A stretch of DNA of 64,000 nucleotides, from assembly GCF_000719135.1 (NCBI RefSeq), contig NZ_JOEK01000002.1, positions 496,001 through 560,000 on the forward strand, given 5' to 3'. Under the pieces are notes generated by a model. That model was not told the DNA's origin and made no database searches. It saw nothing but the letters and a program-made list of their open reading frames with translations. Positions 53,243-62,215 of this stretch are shown in pieces. Origin of the DNA: Streptomyces avicenniae. GTDB taxonomy: Bacteria > Actinomycetota > Actinomycetes > Streptomycetales > Streptomycetaceae. Position numbers and translations under genes: made by a program. Numbering within the stretch: the stretch's first letter is position 1; every line of letters begins with the position of its first letter.

Positions 53243-54538
53243 ATGGCATCCGGCAAGGCGGTGATCAGAGCCCGGCCCTGGGCCGTCGCGTGCTTCCTGC
53301 TGCCCGCGCTGCTGCTCCTCGGCGCACTGGTCGTCTACCCCATCGCGTACTCGGTCTGGCGCAGTCTCTTCGACGCGTCGGGCGACGGGTTCGTCGGCCT
53401 GGACAACTTCACCCAGTTGTTCACGGACGACTCGATCCGGCACGCACTGCGCAACAACCTCATATGGATCGTGGTCGCCCCCACCGTGGCGACCGGACTC
53501 GGCCTGATCTTCGCGGTCCTGACGGAACGTATCCGCTGGGCCACCGCATTCAAGCTGATCATCTTCATGCCGATGGCCATCTCCATGCTGGCGGCCGGCA
53601 TCATCTTCCGGCTCGTCTACGAGCAGGACCCGGACCGCGGCCTCGCCAACGCGGTGCTGACCACCGTGCACGACGCGTTCTCCGGCGACTCGTCCTGGCC
53701 TGACGCCGAGCCGCGCCCCGACGGGCCGATCACGGCGCAGGAGGACGGCTCGTTCCTCCTGGAGACGCCGGTGTCCGCGGGGCAGCCGGTGCTGCTGCCG
53801 CTGGTGGCGGTGCCGCAGCCCGAGCTGGAGGGCGCGGCGGTCGCCGCCGCGCCGTCGGGCGACCCGGCGGCGGTGACCGGCACCGTGTGGATGGACTTCA
53901 CGCGGGGCGGCGGCACCCCCGACACCATCGACCCGGAGGAGAAGGCACTCGCCGGGATCACGGTGGAGGCCGTGCGGGACGGCGAGGTCGTCGCCGACGC
54001 GACGACGGGCGACGACGGCACGTTCACCCTCCCCGCCGAGGCGGACGGCGCGCAGCTGCGGCTGGCGGCGGACAGCTTCACCGCCCCGTACAACGGCGCC
54101 GAGTGGCTGGGGCCCAACCTGGTGACGCCCGCGATCATCGGGTCGTACGTCTGGATGTGGGCCGGGTTCGCGATGGTCCTCATCGCCGCGGGCCTCGCCG
54201 GGGTGCCACGCGAGACGCTGGAGGCCGCCCGCGTGGACGGCGCGAACGAGTGGCAGGTCTTCCGCCGCATCACCGTCCCGCTCCTCGCCCCGCTGCTGGC
54301 GGTGGTGATGGTGACGCTGATGATCAACGTGCTGAAGATCTTCGACCTCGTGTACGTCATCCCGCCCAGCTCCAGCCAGGGTGACGCCAATGTGCTGGCG
54401 CTCCAGCTCTACCTGGAGTCCTTCGGCACGGGCGGCGACCAGGGGGTGGGCAGCGCCATCGCGGTGCTCCTGCTGCTCCTGGTGCTGCCGGTGATGTTCT
54501 TCAACCTGAGAAGGCTGCGACGGGAGAACCAGCGGTGA
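53243..54538 (+). CDS. Sugar ABC permease (MalF type) with extracellular insertion
   Basis: This 431-residue permease has helices at about residues 13-35, 70-92 and 102-126, then a soluble insertion of about 160 residues (127-288), then the remaining helices. The EAA loop is EAARVDGANEWQVFRRITVP. The insertion contains AGITVEAVRDGEVVADATTG then DDGTFTLP, a carboxypeptidase-regulatory/SpaA-like beta-sandwich, and should face outward, next to the binding protein. Ordinary MalF-like permeases of this group are about 300 residues. It works with the following permease and the preceding binding protein. Confidence 0.88.
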   Translation: MASGKAVIRARPWAVACFLLPALLLLGALVVYPIAYSVWRSLFDASGDGFVGLDNFTQLFTDDSIRHALRNNLIWIVVAPTVATGLGLIFAVLTERIRWATAFKLIIFMPMAISMLAAGIIFRLVYEQDPDRGLANAVLTTVHDAFSGDSSWPDAEPRPDGPITAQEDGSFLLETPVSAGQPVLLPLVAVPQPELEGAAVAAAPSGDPAAVTGTVWMDFTRGGGTPDTIDPEEKALAGITVEAVRDGEVVADATTGDDGTFTLPAEADGAQLRLAADSFTAPYNGAEWLGPNLVTPAIIGSYVWMWAGFAMVLIAAGLAGVPRETLEAARVDGANEWQVFRRITVPLLAPLLAVVMVTLMINVLKIFDLVYVIPPSSSQGDANVLALQLYLESFGTGGDQGVGSAIAVLLLLLVLPVMFFNLRRLRRENQR

Positions 54539-55461
54539 GCGCGACGACCCTGACGGCGAAAGAACCGGAACCGACGGGCACGGCGGCGGACGGCGCCGCG
54601 GGGCCGCCCCGGCGTTCCCTGGCCTCCCGGGCCGCCGCGTTCGCCGCGAGCGGCGCGGTGCGGGTGGTGCTGGTGATCCTGGCGGTGGTCTGGCTGCTGC
54701 CGACCGCCGGGCTGCTCGTGTCCTCGTTCCGCGACTCGCGGGACATCGCCTCGTCCGGCTGGTGGGAGACGCTGACCGACCCGGGGCAGTGGACGGTCGG
54801 CAACTACGACGCGCTGCTGAGCAACGACACGTTCACCGACTCGGTGTGGACGACGGTGCTGATCACCGTGCCCGCGACCGGGCTGGTGATCATCCTGGGG
54901 GCACTGGCCGCGTACGCGTTCGCGTGGCTGGACTTCCCCGGGCGCGACTGGTGGTTCCTGCTGGTGGTGGCGCTGCTGGTGGTGCCGGTGCAGGTGGCGC
55001 TGATCCCCGTGGCGCGGCTGTTCAACACGCTGGGGATCTTCGAGACGACGCTCGGCGTCGTCCTGTTCCACTCCGCGTTCGGCCTGCCGTTCGCCATCTT
55101 CCTGCTGCGGAACTTCTTCGCCGAGATACCGCGCGAGCTGCTGGAGGCGGCGAAGCTGGACGGCGCGGGCGAGCTGCGGCTGTTCACCCGGGTGGTGCTG
55201 CCGCTGGCCGGCCCGGCGATCGCGGCGCTCGGCATCTTCCAGTTCATGTGGGTGTGGAACGACATGCTGGTGGCGCTGATCTTCGCCGACTCGGGCTCGC
55301 CGCCGATGACGGTCGCGCTCCAGCAGGAGATGCGGCAGTTCGGCAGCAACTTCGACGTGCTCGCGCCGGGCGCGTTCCTCACGATGGTCATCCCGCTGGC
55401 GATCTTCTTCGCGTTCCAGCGGCAGTTCGTGGCCGGGATGATGTCCGGCGCCGTGAAGTAG
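54535..55461 (+). CDS. Sugar ABC permease (MalG type)
   Basis: This 308-residue permease starts at GTG 54535, overlapping the stop of the previous permease by four bases (GTGA), which signals translational coupling. It has a soluble Ala/Pro-rich N-terminus, six helices (VLVILAVVWLLPTAGLLVSS, VALLVVPVQVALIPVARLFN) and the EAA loop ELLEAAKLDGAGELRLFTRV. The partner half is the preceding gene; no ATPase gene follows. A strong hairpin terminates the operon. Confidence 0.92.
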   Translation: MSATTLTAKEPEPTGTAADGAAGPPRRSLASRAAAFAASGAVRVVLVILAVVWLLPTAGLLVSSFRDSRDIASSGWWETLTDPGQWTVGNYDALLSNDTFTDSVWTTVLITVPATGLVIILGALAAYAFAWLDFPGRDWWFLLVVALLVVPVQVALIPVARLFNTLGIFETTLGVVLFHSAFGLPFAIFLLRNFFAEIPRELLEAAKLDGAGELRLFTRVVLPLAGPAIAALGIFQFMWVWNDMLVALIFADSGSPPMTVALQQEMRQFGSNFDVLAPGAFLTMVIPLAIFFAFQRQFVAGMMSGAVK

Positions 55462-55479
55462 GCCGCGCGGCGGCGGAAC

Positions 55480-55517
55480 GGGGCCGGGCCCGGCGGGCGA
55501 CCGCCGGGCCCGGCCCC
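55480..55517 (+). terminator. Terminator of the sugar ABC operon
   Basis: A perfect 17-bp stem (arms 55480-55496 and 55501-55517) with loop GCGA lies 18 bases after the last permease stop. Almost all pairs are G-C and no U tract follows. Confidence 0.85.
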
Positions 55518-55642
55518 TCGTGCTGCTCCGAACGGACGGATCGGGGCCGCGACACTTCCGGCGTCCCCGGCGCGGCGGCATCGAAGAGAGATTGTCGGAT
55601 GGTCATTGGTCATCCGATATGCCGCCCCGTGGATGTGGTGCC

Positions 55643-57805
55643 GTGCCCCGCTTCAGCATCATCGTGCCCGCCTACCAGGTGCAGGCGTATCTCCCCGCCT
55701 GCCTCACGTCCGTCCTCGCACAGGACTTCGCCGACGTCGAACTGCTCGTCGTGGACGACGCGTCGCCCGACGCGTGCGGCGAGATCATCGCCGAGTTCGC
55801 CGCCGCCGACGCCCGCGTCACCGGACTGCGCCACGCGCGCACCGAGGGCCCGGGACCGGCCAGGAACACGGCCCTGGAGCGCGCCACGGGCGACTACGTC
55901 CTCTTCCTCGACGGCGACGACACCCTCACGCCCGGCGCGCTGACCGCCGTCGCCGCCCACCTCGACGCCACGGGGCACCCGCAGCTCCTCGTCACGGACC
56001 ACGCCGTCCTGTCCTTCGACGGCACCCTCACCCCCGGGCTCCCCGCCGACCTCCTCGCACGGCGCGGCCCCGACGTCGGCCCCCTCACCGCCCGCCCCTC
56101 CCTCCTGCGGCTGCCCCCCACGGCATGGGGCCGCGCGTACCGCCGCGACTTCCTGCTCCGGCGCGACCTGCGCTTCCCGCCCGGCCACCACCAGGACATC
56201 CCCTTCGCCTACCCGGCGCTGATCGCCGCCGAGAGCATCGCCGTCCTGGACCGCGTCTGCCTGCACCACCGCGCCCGCCGCCGGGGCGGCCGTACGCACG
56301 GCCCGGGCCCCGGCCACGCCGACCTCGTCGAGCAGTACGAACGCGCCTTCGCCCTGCTGCCGTCCCCCCGCTGGCGCGCGGCGCTCTACCGGCGCATGGC
56401 CGAACACCTCAGCGCCGTCCACCGCACCCCCGGCCTGCTGCCCGCCGACGTGCGCCCCGACTTCTTCCGCCGCAGCGCCGCCCTGTGCAGACGCCACCGC
56501 ACGGCGGCCGGGGCCACGGCGCTGGGGGCCAGGCAGGGCGGGGCGCACGTCCTCTTCCGGCTCGGGGCGCGCCGCGCGTTCCGGCTCGCGTCCGCGCTCC
56601 AGCGCCTCGGCGGACGGCTGCGGGCCACCGCACGCGGCGCGGTCCGCGCGGTGCGCGCGCTGGCCCTGCGGGCGCACTACCGCTGCCAGCTCCGGCTGCC
56701 GCTCGACACGCACCTCGCCGTGTTCACCGCGGGACGCGGCGGCCGGTACGGCTGCCACCCGGCCGCCATCGAGGCGAAGCTGCGCGAACTGGCCACCGGC
56801 ATCCGCACGGCCTGGGTCGCAGGCCCCGGCCAGACCCTGCCCCACGGCGTACGGCGCCTGACGCCCGGCACCGCCGCGTACTGGTCCGCGCTCGCCCGCG
56901 CCCGCTACCTCGTCAGCAACAGCGGCTTCCCCGACGTCCTCGCCGACCGCCCCGGGCAACTGCGCCTCCAGACGCACCAGGGCACCCCCCTCGCCCACCG
57001 CGGCCTGGACACCCCGGTGCGCGACGTGCCCCGGCTGCTGCGGCAGATCGACACCTGGGACTACTGCCTCTCCGCCAACCGCCACTCCACCCTCGCCTGG
57101 GAGGCCGCCTACCCGGCCGACTTCGTCACGCTGGAGTACGGCTCCCCCCGCGCCGACGTCTTCCACACCGCGAGCGTCGCCGACGTGCTGCGCGCCCGCG
57201 CCCGCCTCGGCGTACCCGACGGCGTGCTCGCCGTCCTCTACGCACCCGCGCCGCGCGCGTACGCCGCCAGGCGACGCTCCCCGCTGGACCTCGCGCTCCT
57301 CGCCCGCGCCCTGGGCCCGCGCTTCCGGCTGCTCGCCGCGACGGACGACGCGCTGGAGGAACAGTGCCTCGCGGCGGACGCGCTGGTCACGGACTACGCG
57401 CCCGTGCTGTTCGACTACGCGGCGCTCGACCGGCCCGTCGTCGTCCACGCCGACGACTGGGAGACGTACCGCACGGTGCACGGCGCCTACTTCGACCTGC
57501 CCGCCGCCGCCCCAGGGCCGGTCACCCGCACGGCCGCCGAACTGACCGCCGTCCTCACCGACCCCCGCCTGTGGACCGACCCGGGGCTCGCCGCACGGCG
57601 GGCCGCGTTCCGGCAGCGCTTCTGCCCCTACGACGACGGGCTCGCCGCCGAGCGCGTCGTGCGCACGTTCTTCCTCGACGGCCGGGACGTGCCGCCCGTC
57701 ATCCCCGCCAAGGCCCGCCGCCCCGTCCCGGGCGCGGTCGCGGTGGCCGCCCCCCGGCGGCCGTCCGCGCAGGGCCGCATTCCGCGCGAGTTCCTGGAGG
57801 TATGA
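55643..57805 (+). CDS. GT2 glycosyltransferase fused to CDP-glycerol glycerophosphotransferase
   Basis: This 720-residue protein has an N-terminal GT2 domain (about 1-230; RFSIIVPAYQVQAYLPACLT, LLVVDDASPD, GPARNTALERATGDYVLFLD, GDD) and a C-terminal CDP-glycerol:polyglycerophosphate transferase-like domain (about 340-700; YLVSNSGFPDVL, LQTHQGTPLAHRG, DALVTDYAPVLFDYAAL with the metal/nucleotide Asp-Tyr motif). This type of fusion assembles teichoic or similar anionic wall polymers. The GTG at 55643 gives MPRFSIIVPAY, as in homologues; the in-frame ATG at 55619 is less likely. Its last codons carry the GGAGG for the galE gene, one base downstream. Confidence 0.85.
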   Translation: MPRFSIIVPAYQVQAYLPACLTSVLAQDFADVELLVVDDASPDACGEIIAEFAAADARVTGLRHARTEGPGPARNTALERATGDYVLFLDGDDTLTPGALTAVAAHLDATGHPQLLVTDHAVLSFDGTLTPGLPADLLARRGPDVGPLTARPSLLRLPPTAWGRAYRRDFLLRRDLRFPPGHHQDIPFAYPALIAAESIAVLDRVCLHHRARRRGGRTHGPGPGHADLVEQYERAFALLPSPRWRAALYRRMAEHLSAVHRTPGLLPADVRPDFFRRSAALCRRHRTAAGATALGARQGGAHVLFRLGARRAFRLASALQRLGGRLRATARGAVRAVRALALRAHYRCQLRLPLDTHLAVFTAGRGGRYGCHPAAIEAKLRELATGIRTAWVAGPGQTLPHGVRRLTPGTAAYWSALARARYLVSNSGFPDVLADRPGQLRLQTHQGTPLAHRGLDTPVRDVPRLLRQIDTWDYCLSANRHSTLAWEAAYPADFVTLEYGSPRADVFHTASVADVLRARARLGVPDGVLAVLYAPAPRAYAARRRSPLDLALLARALGPRFRLLAATDDALEEQCLAADALVTDYAPVLFDYAALDRPVVVHADDWETYRTVHGAYFDLPAAAPGPVTRTAAELTAVLTDPRLWTDPGLAARRAAFRQRFCPYDDGLAAERVVRTFFLDGRDVPPVIPAKARRPVPGAVAVAAPRRPSAQGRIPREFLEV

Positions 57806-57806
57806 C

Positions 57807-58778
57807 ATGTCCTTCCTGATCACCGGCGGCGCCGGATACATCGGCGCCCACGTGGTGCGCGCGCTGGCCCTGGCGGGCGAACGGGTCGTGGCGTACGACG
57901 ACCTGTCGGCGGGCGACGCCACGCGCCTGCCGGACGGCGTGCCGCTCGTGCAGGGCTCGATCCTCGACCGGGGCGTCCTCGACCGGACCATCGCCGACCA
58001 CCGCGTGCACACGGTGATCCACCTGGCCGCGCGCAAGGACGCCGCCGAGTCCGTCCGCCAGCCGCTGCGCTACTACCGCGAGAACCTGCACGGCCTCCAG
58101 ATCCTGCTGGAGGCGGCGCGCGGCGCCCGCGTCGGCCGCTTCGTGCTCTCCTCGTCCGCCGCCGTCTACGGCTCCCCGTACACCGACCTGGTGACGGAGG
58201 ACACGCCCTGCCGCCCGCTCAGCCCGTACGGCGAGACGAAGCTCGCCGGGGAGTGGCTGGTGCGTGACGTCGGCCGCGCGCACGGCATGGCGACCGCGTG
58301 CCTGCGCTACTTCAACGTGGCGGGCGCCGCCCTCCCCGCGCTCGCCGACCGGGGCACCTCCACGCTCGTCCCGATGACGTTCGACCTCCTCGCCGCCGGG
58401 CTGCCGCCGCAGATCTTCGGCGACGACTACCCGACGCGGGACGGCACCTGCGTCCGCGACTGGGTGCACGTCGAGGACCTGGCCGACGCGCACGTCGCGA
58501 CCGTCCGCACCCTCGCCGAGCAGGCCGGGCCCGAGCACCTGACACTCAACATCGGGCGCGGGCGTGGCGTCTCGGTGCGCGAGATGGTCGGCCACATCTC
58601 CGCGCTCACCTGCACCACGCACCTGCGCCCCACCACGGCCCCGCGCCGCCCCGGCGACCCGGCCCACGTCGTGGCCTCCCCCGACCTCGCCACCAAACAG
58701 CTCGGCTGGACGGCCCACCGCGACCTGGACAGCATGATCACCTCGTCCTGGGCGGGCTGGCTGCACCACACGGCGTGA
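57807..58778 (+). CDS. galE: UDP-glucose 4-epimerase (GalE)
   Basis: This 323-residue short-chain dehydrogenase has the NAD-binding ITGGAGYIGAHVVRALALAG (GxxGxxG), the catalytic Ser in LSSSAAVYGSPYT and the Tyr-Lys pair in SPYGETKLAGEW. RYFNVAGAA and DYPTRDGTCVRDWVHVEDLA are GalE signatures. It interconverts UDP-glucose and UDP-galactose. ATG 57807 has GGAGG within the end of the previous gene, so it is translationally coupled to the glycosyltransferase; together they likely supply and use a galactosyl donor for a wall polymer. Confidence 0.93.
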   Translation: MSFLITGGAGYIGAHVVRALALAGERVVAYDDLSAGDATRLPDGVPLVQGSILDRGVLDRTIADHRVHTVIHLAARKDAAESVRQPLRYYRENLHGLQILLEAARGARVGRFVLSSSAAVYGSPYTDLVTEDTPCRPLSPYGETKLAGEWLVRDVGRAHGMATACLRYFNVAGAALPALADRGTSTLVPMTFDLLAAGLPPQIFGDDYPTRDGTCVRDWVHVEDLADAHVATVRTLAEQAGPEHLTLNIGRGRGVSVREMVGHISALTCTTHLRPTTAPRRPGDPAHVVASPDLATKQLGWTAHRDLDSMITSSWAGWLHHTA

Positions 58779-58951
58779 CCTTGCGGGGGGGCCGGGCCGT
58801 TCGGCCGGGTGAGAAAGCGGATGATCCGCTCCCGGAGGTGATCGGGCGCCCCCCGGCTCCCGGGCGGCCGACCGCCGACCGCCGCTCGCCGCAGGACGAG
58901 CAGCATGCGGTGATCTTCCGCAATGCCCCGCCCCGGACATCCCCGAGATCG

Positions 58952-61033
58952 TCAGGCGGACCGGACGGCGATGGTGCACAGGCGCTTGGTGGCCCGGGTC
59001 AGGGCCACGTACAAGTCCCTTTCCCCACCGGGGCGGGCCGTGACGATCTCCTCGGGGTTCATGACGACGACCCCGTCGAACTCCAGGCCGCGCGCCTCGG
59101 ACGCGGGCACGACGCGTGCGTGGTGGGCGATGCCCTGGGCCGTCAGCTCGCTCACCCTGGTGTCCGCGCAGATCACTCCCAGAAGCTCGCCCGGGTGCGC
59201 GGTGCTCTGGGCTCGGAGCTCCTGGACGACGGCGGTGACCAACCCGTCCGGAGGCGTGGTCACGGTGCGGGGGCTCTCGCCGCTTCGCAGTGACCGCGTC
59301 GGCTTCTGGTCAGGAGCGATCCGCGCGAGCAGGTCCCGGACGCTCTCCAGGATCTCCTGCGTGGTGCGGTAGCTGACGGTCAGGCTGTGCAGCTTGAACC
59401 GCGGTCCGACGTGCGGGCTCAGCGCTTCCTTCCAGTCGCGGGCCGCCGCGACCGGGCCTGCCTGGGCGAAGTCACCCACCAGCGTCATCGCCCTTGCCGG
59501 GCAGCGGCGGACGATCATCCGCCACTGCATGGCGGTCAGTTCCTGCGCCTCGTCTACGACGACGTGCCCGTACGTCCGCTCCGGCGGGCCGTCGATCAGG
59601 CTCGCCGCCTCGTCCAGCAACGGCACATCGGCATCGGTCCACGGGGCGTCCGGGCCGCGCAGCAGGAGGGACCGCTCCTCCGCCGTCGATCGGGGCAGGC
59701 GCTCGGCGAGAGCGCCGGTGTCCGTCAGGAGCGCTCTCACGAGGTCACCGGGTACCAGCCGCGGCCACAGGACCTCGACCGCTCGGTCAACGCCGGCGTC
59801 GTCGAGGAGATCCGTCCGGATGGCGTCCAGGTCCAGTTCGTGCGCCGGACCCGGGTCGGCCGCGCCTTCGGCGCGGCGCTGGGCGGCTCCCGTGAACCGG
59901 TCGAGGTCCAGGCCCGTCATGCTGGCGGCATCGGCGTCGATCTGCTCCAGAAGGTCGCCCATGTCCCGTTGCATCGCGTCGGTGACGGCGTCGAGCAGGA
60001 GTTCCTTGAACACCTGGCGCGCGGGGTTGTGCCCCGGTACGGCCGCCACCGCGGCGTCGCGTGCCGTGGCGACCTCCTCGCCGGACAGGTGGACCAGGTC
60101 TCGTCCGACCCGCACGGTGAAGTCACCGGCGGGGGCCTGGTGCGCGCGCAGCAGGTCGGCCAAGGCCTCGGCGAGGTCGGAACTGCCCTTGAGACGCGCC
60201 GTGTCGAACGGGTCCACCGCGTCCGTGGACACTCCGGCCAGTTCCCGGCAGGTCGCCAGGACGACGTCGTTCTCACCGAGCGAGGGAAGGACCTGGGAGA
60301 TGTAGTCGAGGAACCGGGTGTTCGGGCCCACCACGAGGACGCCTTCCTCCGCGGCGCGCGGGAACGCGTACAGGACATAGGCCGCCCGGTGCAGGGCGAC
60401 CACCGTCTTGCCGGTGCCCGGCCCGCCCTGCACCACGGTCACCCCGCGGTGCGCGGAGCGGACGATCTCGTCCTGCTCGGCCTGCAGCGTCGCGACGGCC
60501 GCGTGCATCCTGCCCGTACGCCGTGCCGACAGGGCCTCGGTCAACGGGCCGTCCCCCACGACGTCCTCGTCGGTCGGGGCGGTCCCGTCCAGCAGTTCGT
60601 CGCTCACCGAGACGACCGTGCGCTCGTCGAGGCGCAGGTGCCGACGCCGCCGCAGGCCCATCGGGTGGACCGGTGTCGCCTCGTAGAAGGGCCGCGCCGC
60701 GTTCGCGCGCCAGTCCACGAGCAGGGGCAGGTCGTCCTCCTCCGTGTGCAGTCCGATCCGCCCGATGCGCAGGGCCGTGCCGTCCGTCCAGTCGATGCGC
60801 CCGAAGACCAGTCCCCTTTCGGCGCCCTCCAGCCGGCCGATCTCCTTGGCCAGACGCTCGGCGGCGATTTCTCTCTCGTATGCCTCACCGGCGCTTTCCG
60901 CCGGCGCCTTCAGCACACTCGCCCGGTGGACTCGCGCCTCGGAAAGCCGCTCGGCGAGCAACCCGTACAGGGAGGACACATAATCCCGCTCCGATGCAAC
61001 CGCGCGCACAACGGGATCATTGGTTTTCGACAA
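58952..61033 (-). CDS. HelD-family RNA polymerase-binding ATPase, HelR-like
   Basis: This 693-residue protein is the second HelD-type gene here. It carries FGRIDWTDG and VDWRANAARPFYEATPVHPM, Walker A GGPGTGKTVVALHRAAYVLY near 205, DEAQELTAMQWRMI and LYVALTRATKRL. In Streptomyces, HelR proteins of this group displace rifamycin from RNA polymerase. The TTG at 61033 follows GAAGGAG and begins LSKTNDPVVRAVASERDYVS, as the family does. It differs from the other HelD by shorter N-terminus and linker. A perfect palindrome lies 50 bases upstream of the start. Confidence 0.85.
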   Translation of the reverse strand: MSKTNDPVVRAVASERDYVSSLYGLLAERLSEARVHRASVLKAPAESAGEAYEREIAAERLAKEIGRLEGAERGLVFGRIDWTDGTALRIGRIGLHTEEDDLPLLVDWRANAARPFYEATPVHPMGLRRRRHLRLDERTVVSVSDELLDGTAPTDEDVVGDGPLTEALSARRTGRMHAAVATLQAEQDEIVRSAHRGVTVVQGGPGTGKTVVALHRAAYVLYAFPRAAEEGVLVVGPNTRFLDYISQVLPSLGENDVVLATCRELAGVSTDAVDPFDTARLKGSSDLAEALADLLRAHQAPAGDFTVRVGRDLVHLSGEEVATARDAAVAAVPGHNPARQVFKELLLDAVTDAMQRDMGDLLEQIDADAASMTGLDLDRFTGAAQRRAEGAADPGPAHELDLDAIRTDLLDDAGVDRAVEVLWPRLVPGDLVRALLTDTGALAERLPRSTAEERSLLLRGPDAPWTDADVPLLDEAASLIDGPPERTYGHVVVDEAQELTAMQWRMIVRRCPARAMTLVGDFAQAGPVAAARDWKEALSPHVGPRFKLHSLTVSYRTTQEILESVRDLLARIAPDQKPTRSLRSGESPRTVTTPPDGLVTAVVQELRAQSTAHPGELLGVICADTRVSELTAQGIAHHARVVPASEARGLEFDGVVVMNPEEIVTARPGGERDLYVALTRATKRLCTIAVRSA

Positions 61034-61082
61034 CAGGGGGCTCCTTCGATTCGAGCCACACCATACGGTCACATTCCCGCGA

Positions 61083-61102
61083 AGGTAAGTCTTGACTTAC
61101 CT
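61083..61102. promoter_or_regulatory. Perfect 9-2-9 palindrome upstream of HelR-like gene
   Basis: AGGTAAGTC, TT, GACTTACCT is a perfect inverted repeat 50 bases before the TTG start of the HelR-like gene. On the minus strand TTACCT and TATGGT are spaced 17 bases as a weak -35/-10 pair, with the palindrome over the -35. It looks like an operator. I do not see the GC-rich rifamycin-associated element I would expect from memory. Confidence 0.55.
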
Positions 61103-61667
61103 GCGGCATCATGGCCTCACGGCCGAATCCATGACGGCTGACGACCGGGTTCGCCGACAGCAGGGGTCGAATGCGACCGCCGCACCCATGTACCGGCGAG
61201 CTGCTGCCACCGTGAAATTCATGGCGCAGAGGAACGGGCCTCTTCCTCGGAAGTGTCCAGGCAGCAGCTCGGCAGCCAGCAGATGACACCTCGATCCCGG
61301 GCGAATTCCCGGAGTACGGATCGCTCGGTGACCTGCCCTTTCTCCAGTTCTCGCGCGCCACGTCCCTTTCTCTGCGGCACCACGAAAACACCCGCTCGCC
61401 CGATATCATTCATCCGGGTATGACGTGTGGCCCCATGGCCCTTTCCGGCTTGCCCAAGCGTCCCCCTTTGACGGCCCAGCTCGTCAGGCTGTTCCACAGC
61501 GCCGCGATCAATCCGCGCCGCGCGCGGCAAAGGTGTGGTTCACCGAGAAGAACGCCCGCGGAGAGACGACGCCCCCTCTCTCTCCGACTTCCGGCCGCGT
61601 GCGGGTGAGGACCATGAACGGCATTACCCGGGGCGGGACTAGCCGACGCCTCGGCGGCGGCGGCCGG
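61103..61667. other. Intergenic region between HelR-like and CGNR genes
   Basis: About 565 bases have lower GC than the surroundings and only short frames. A possible 64-residue minus-strand ORF is listed separately. No tRNA, repeat or terminator is clear. Confidence 0.4.
61219..61413 (-). CDS. Possible small hypothetical protein
   Basis: A 64-residue minus-strand frame (MNDIGRAGVFVVPQRKGRGA, RSVLREFARDRGVICWLPSC) starts at ATG 61413 in a low-GC region. It has two adjacent Cys and no recognisable domain. The codon use is not decisive, and no ribosome-binding site is clear. It may be real or chance. Confidence 0.25.
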   Translation of the reverse strand: MNDIGRAGVFVVPQRKGRGARELEKGQVTERSVLREFARDRGVICWLPSCCLDTSEEEARSSAP

Positions 61668-62189
61668 TCACGCACGCGCCGTCCTCGCGCTCCGGTGGCG
61701 GGCCACCGCGTCGTTGTTCGCGCAGCGGACCGTGCAGTACGCGCGGCGGCCGTTGCGCGACGTGTCCACGTACGCGCGGTCGCAGCGCGCGCAGCGGCCG
61801 AGGCGGTGCGGCGCCGCGTGGCAGATGACGAACGCGAGGCCAGCCGCCGTCACGGCGCGGATGTGCGCCGCAGGGTCGGCGCCCGGGGCGCTGTAGTGGA
61901 GGTGCGGCGCGTGGCCGTCGTGCGTCGTGATGCGGGGGCTGCTGGACGCGTCGGCGAGCAGCGCGTTGACCGACGCCACGCGCTCCGCGAGGTCCTGGTC
62001 GCCGAAGCAGCGGCCGAGGCGGCGGCTCCACGTCCACAACTCGTCGGCCTGGCCCGGCGTCAGGTCGCGGCGCAGGATCTCGTGCGCGGCGAGGAGCGGT
62101 TCGAGCGCGGCGGGCTCCGGGGGCGCGGGCAGGTTGACGAGCGCGGCGGCGAGGGCGGCGGCCTGGCCGCCGTAATGGTTGAACTGCAC
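61668..62189 (-). CDS. CGNR zinc-finger (ABATE-like) regulator
   Basis: This 173-residue protein has an N-terminal helical ABATE-like domain (AAALAAALVNLPAPPEPAAL; AHEILRRDLTPGQADELWTW) and a C-terminal zinc finger with CARCDRAYVDTSRNGRRAYC then CANNDAVARHR, the CGNR signature in slightly varied form (CANN). Such proteins are putative DNA-binding stress regulators. It starts at GTG 62189, only 26 bases from the divergent EamA start, so their promoters must overlap or lie inside the coding regions. It may control the transporter. Confidence 0.85.
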   Translation of the reverse strand: MQFNHYGGQAAALAAALVNLPAPPEPAALEPLLAAHEILRRDLTPGQADELWTWSRRLGRCFGDQDLAERVASVNALLADASSSPRITTHDGHAPHLHYSAPGADPAAHIRAVTAAGLAFVICHAAPHRLGRCARCDRAYVDTSRNGRRAYCTVRCANNDAVARHRSARTARA

Positions 62190-62215
62190 AAGCCCATGAC
62201 ACCACGCTGGACGGC

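Noticed and set aside
55610-58036. 808-residue minus-strand ORF
   Set aside because: It is antisense to the glycosyltransferase and the start of galE; Gly/Val/Arg-rich shadow with no motifs.
61034-61102. Rifamycin-associated element upstream of the HelR-like gene
   Set aside because: The palindrome present is AT-containing (GTAAGTC arms) and does not resemble the GC-rich element I recall; no other match is visible.
61092-61286. 64-residue plus-strand ORF
   Set aside because: It starts within the palindrome, has no ribosome-binding site and a random-looking composition.
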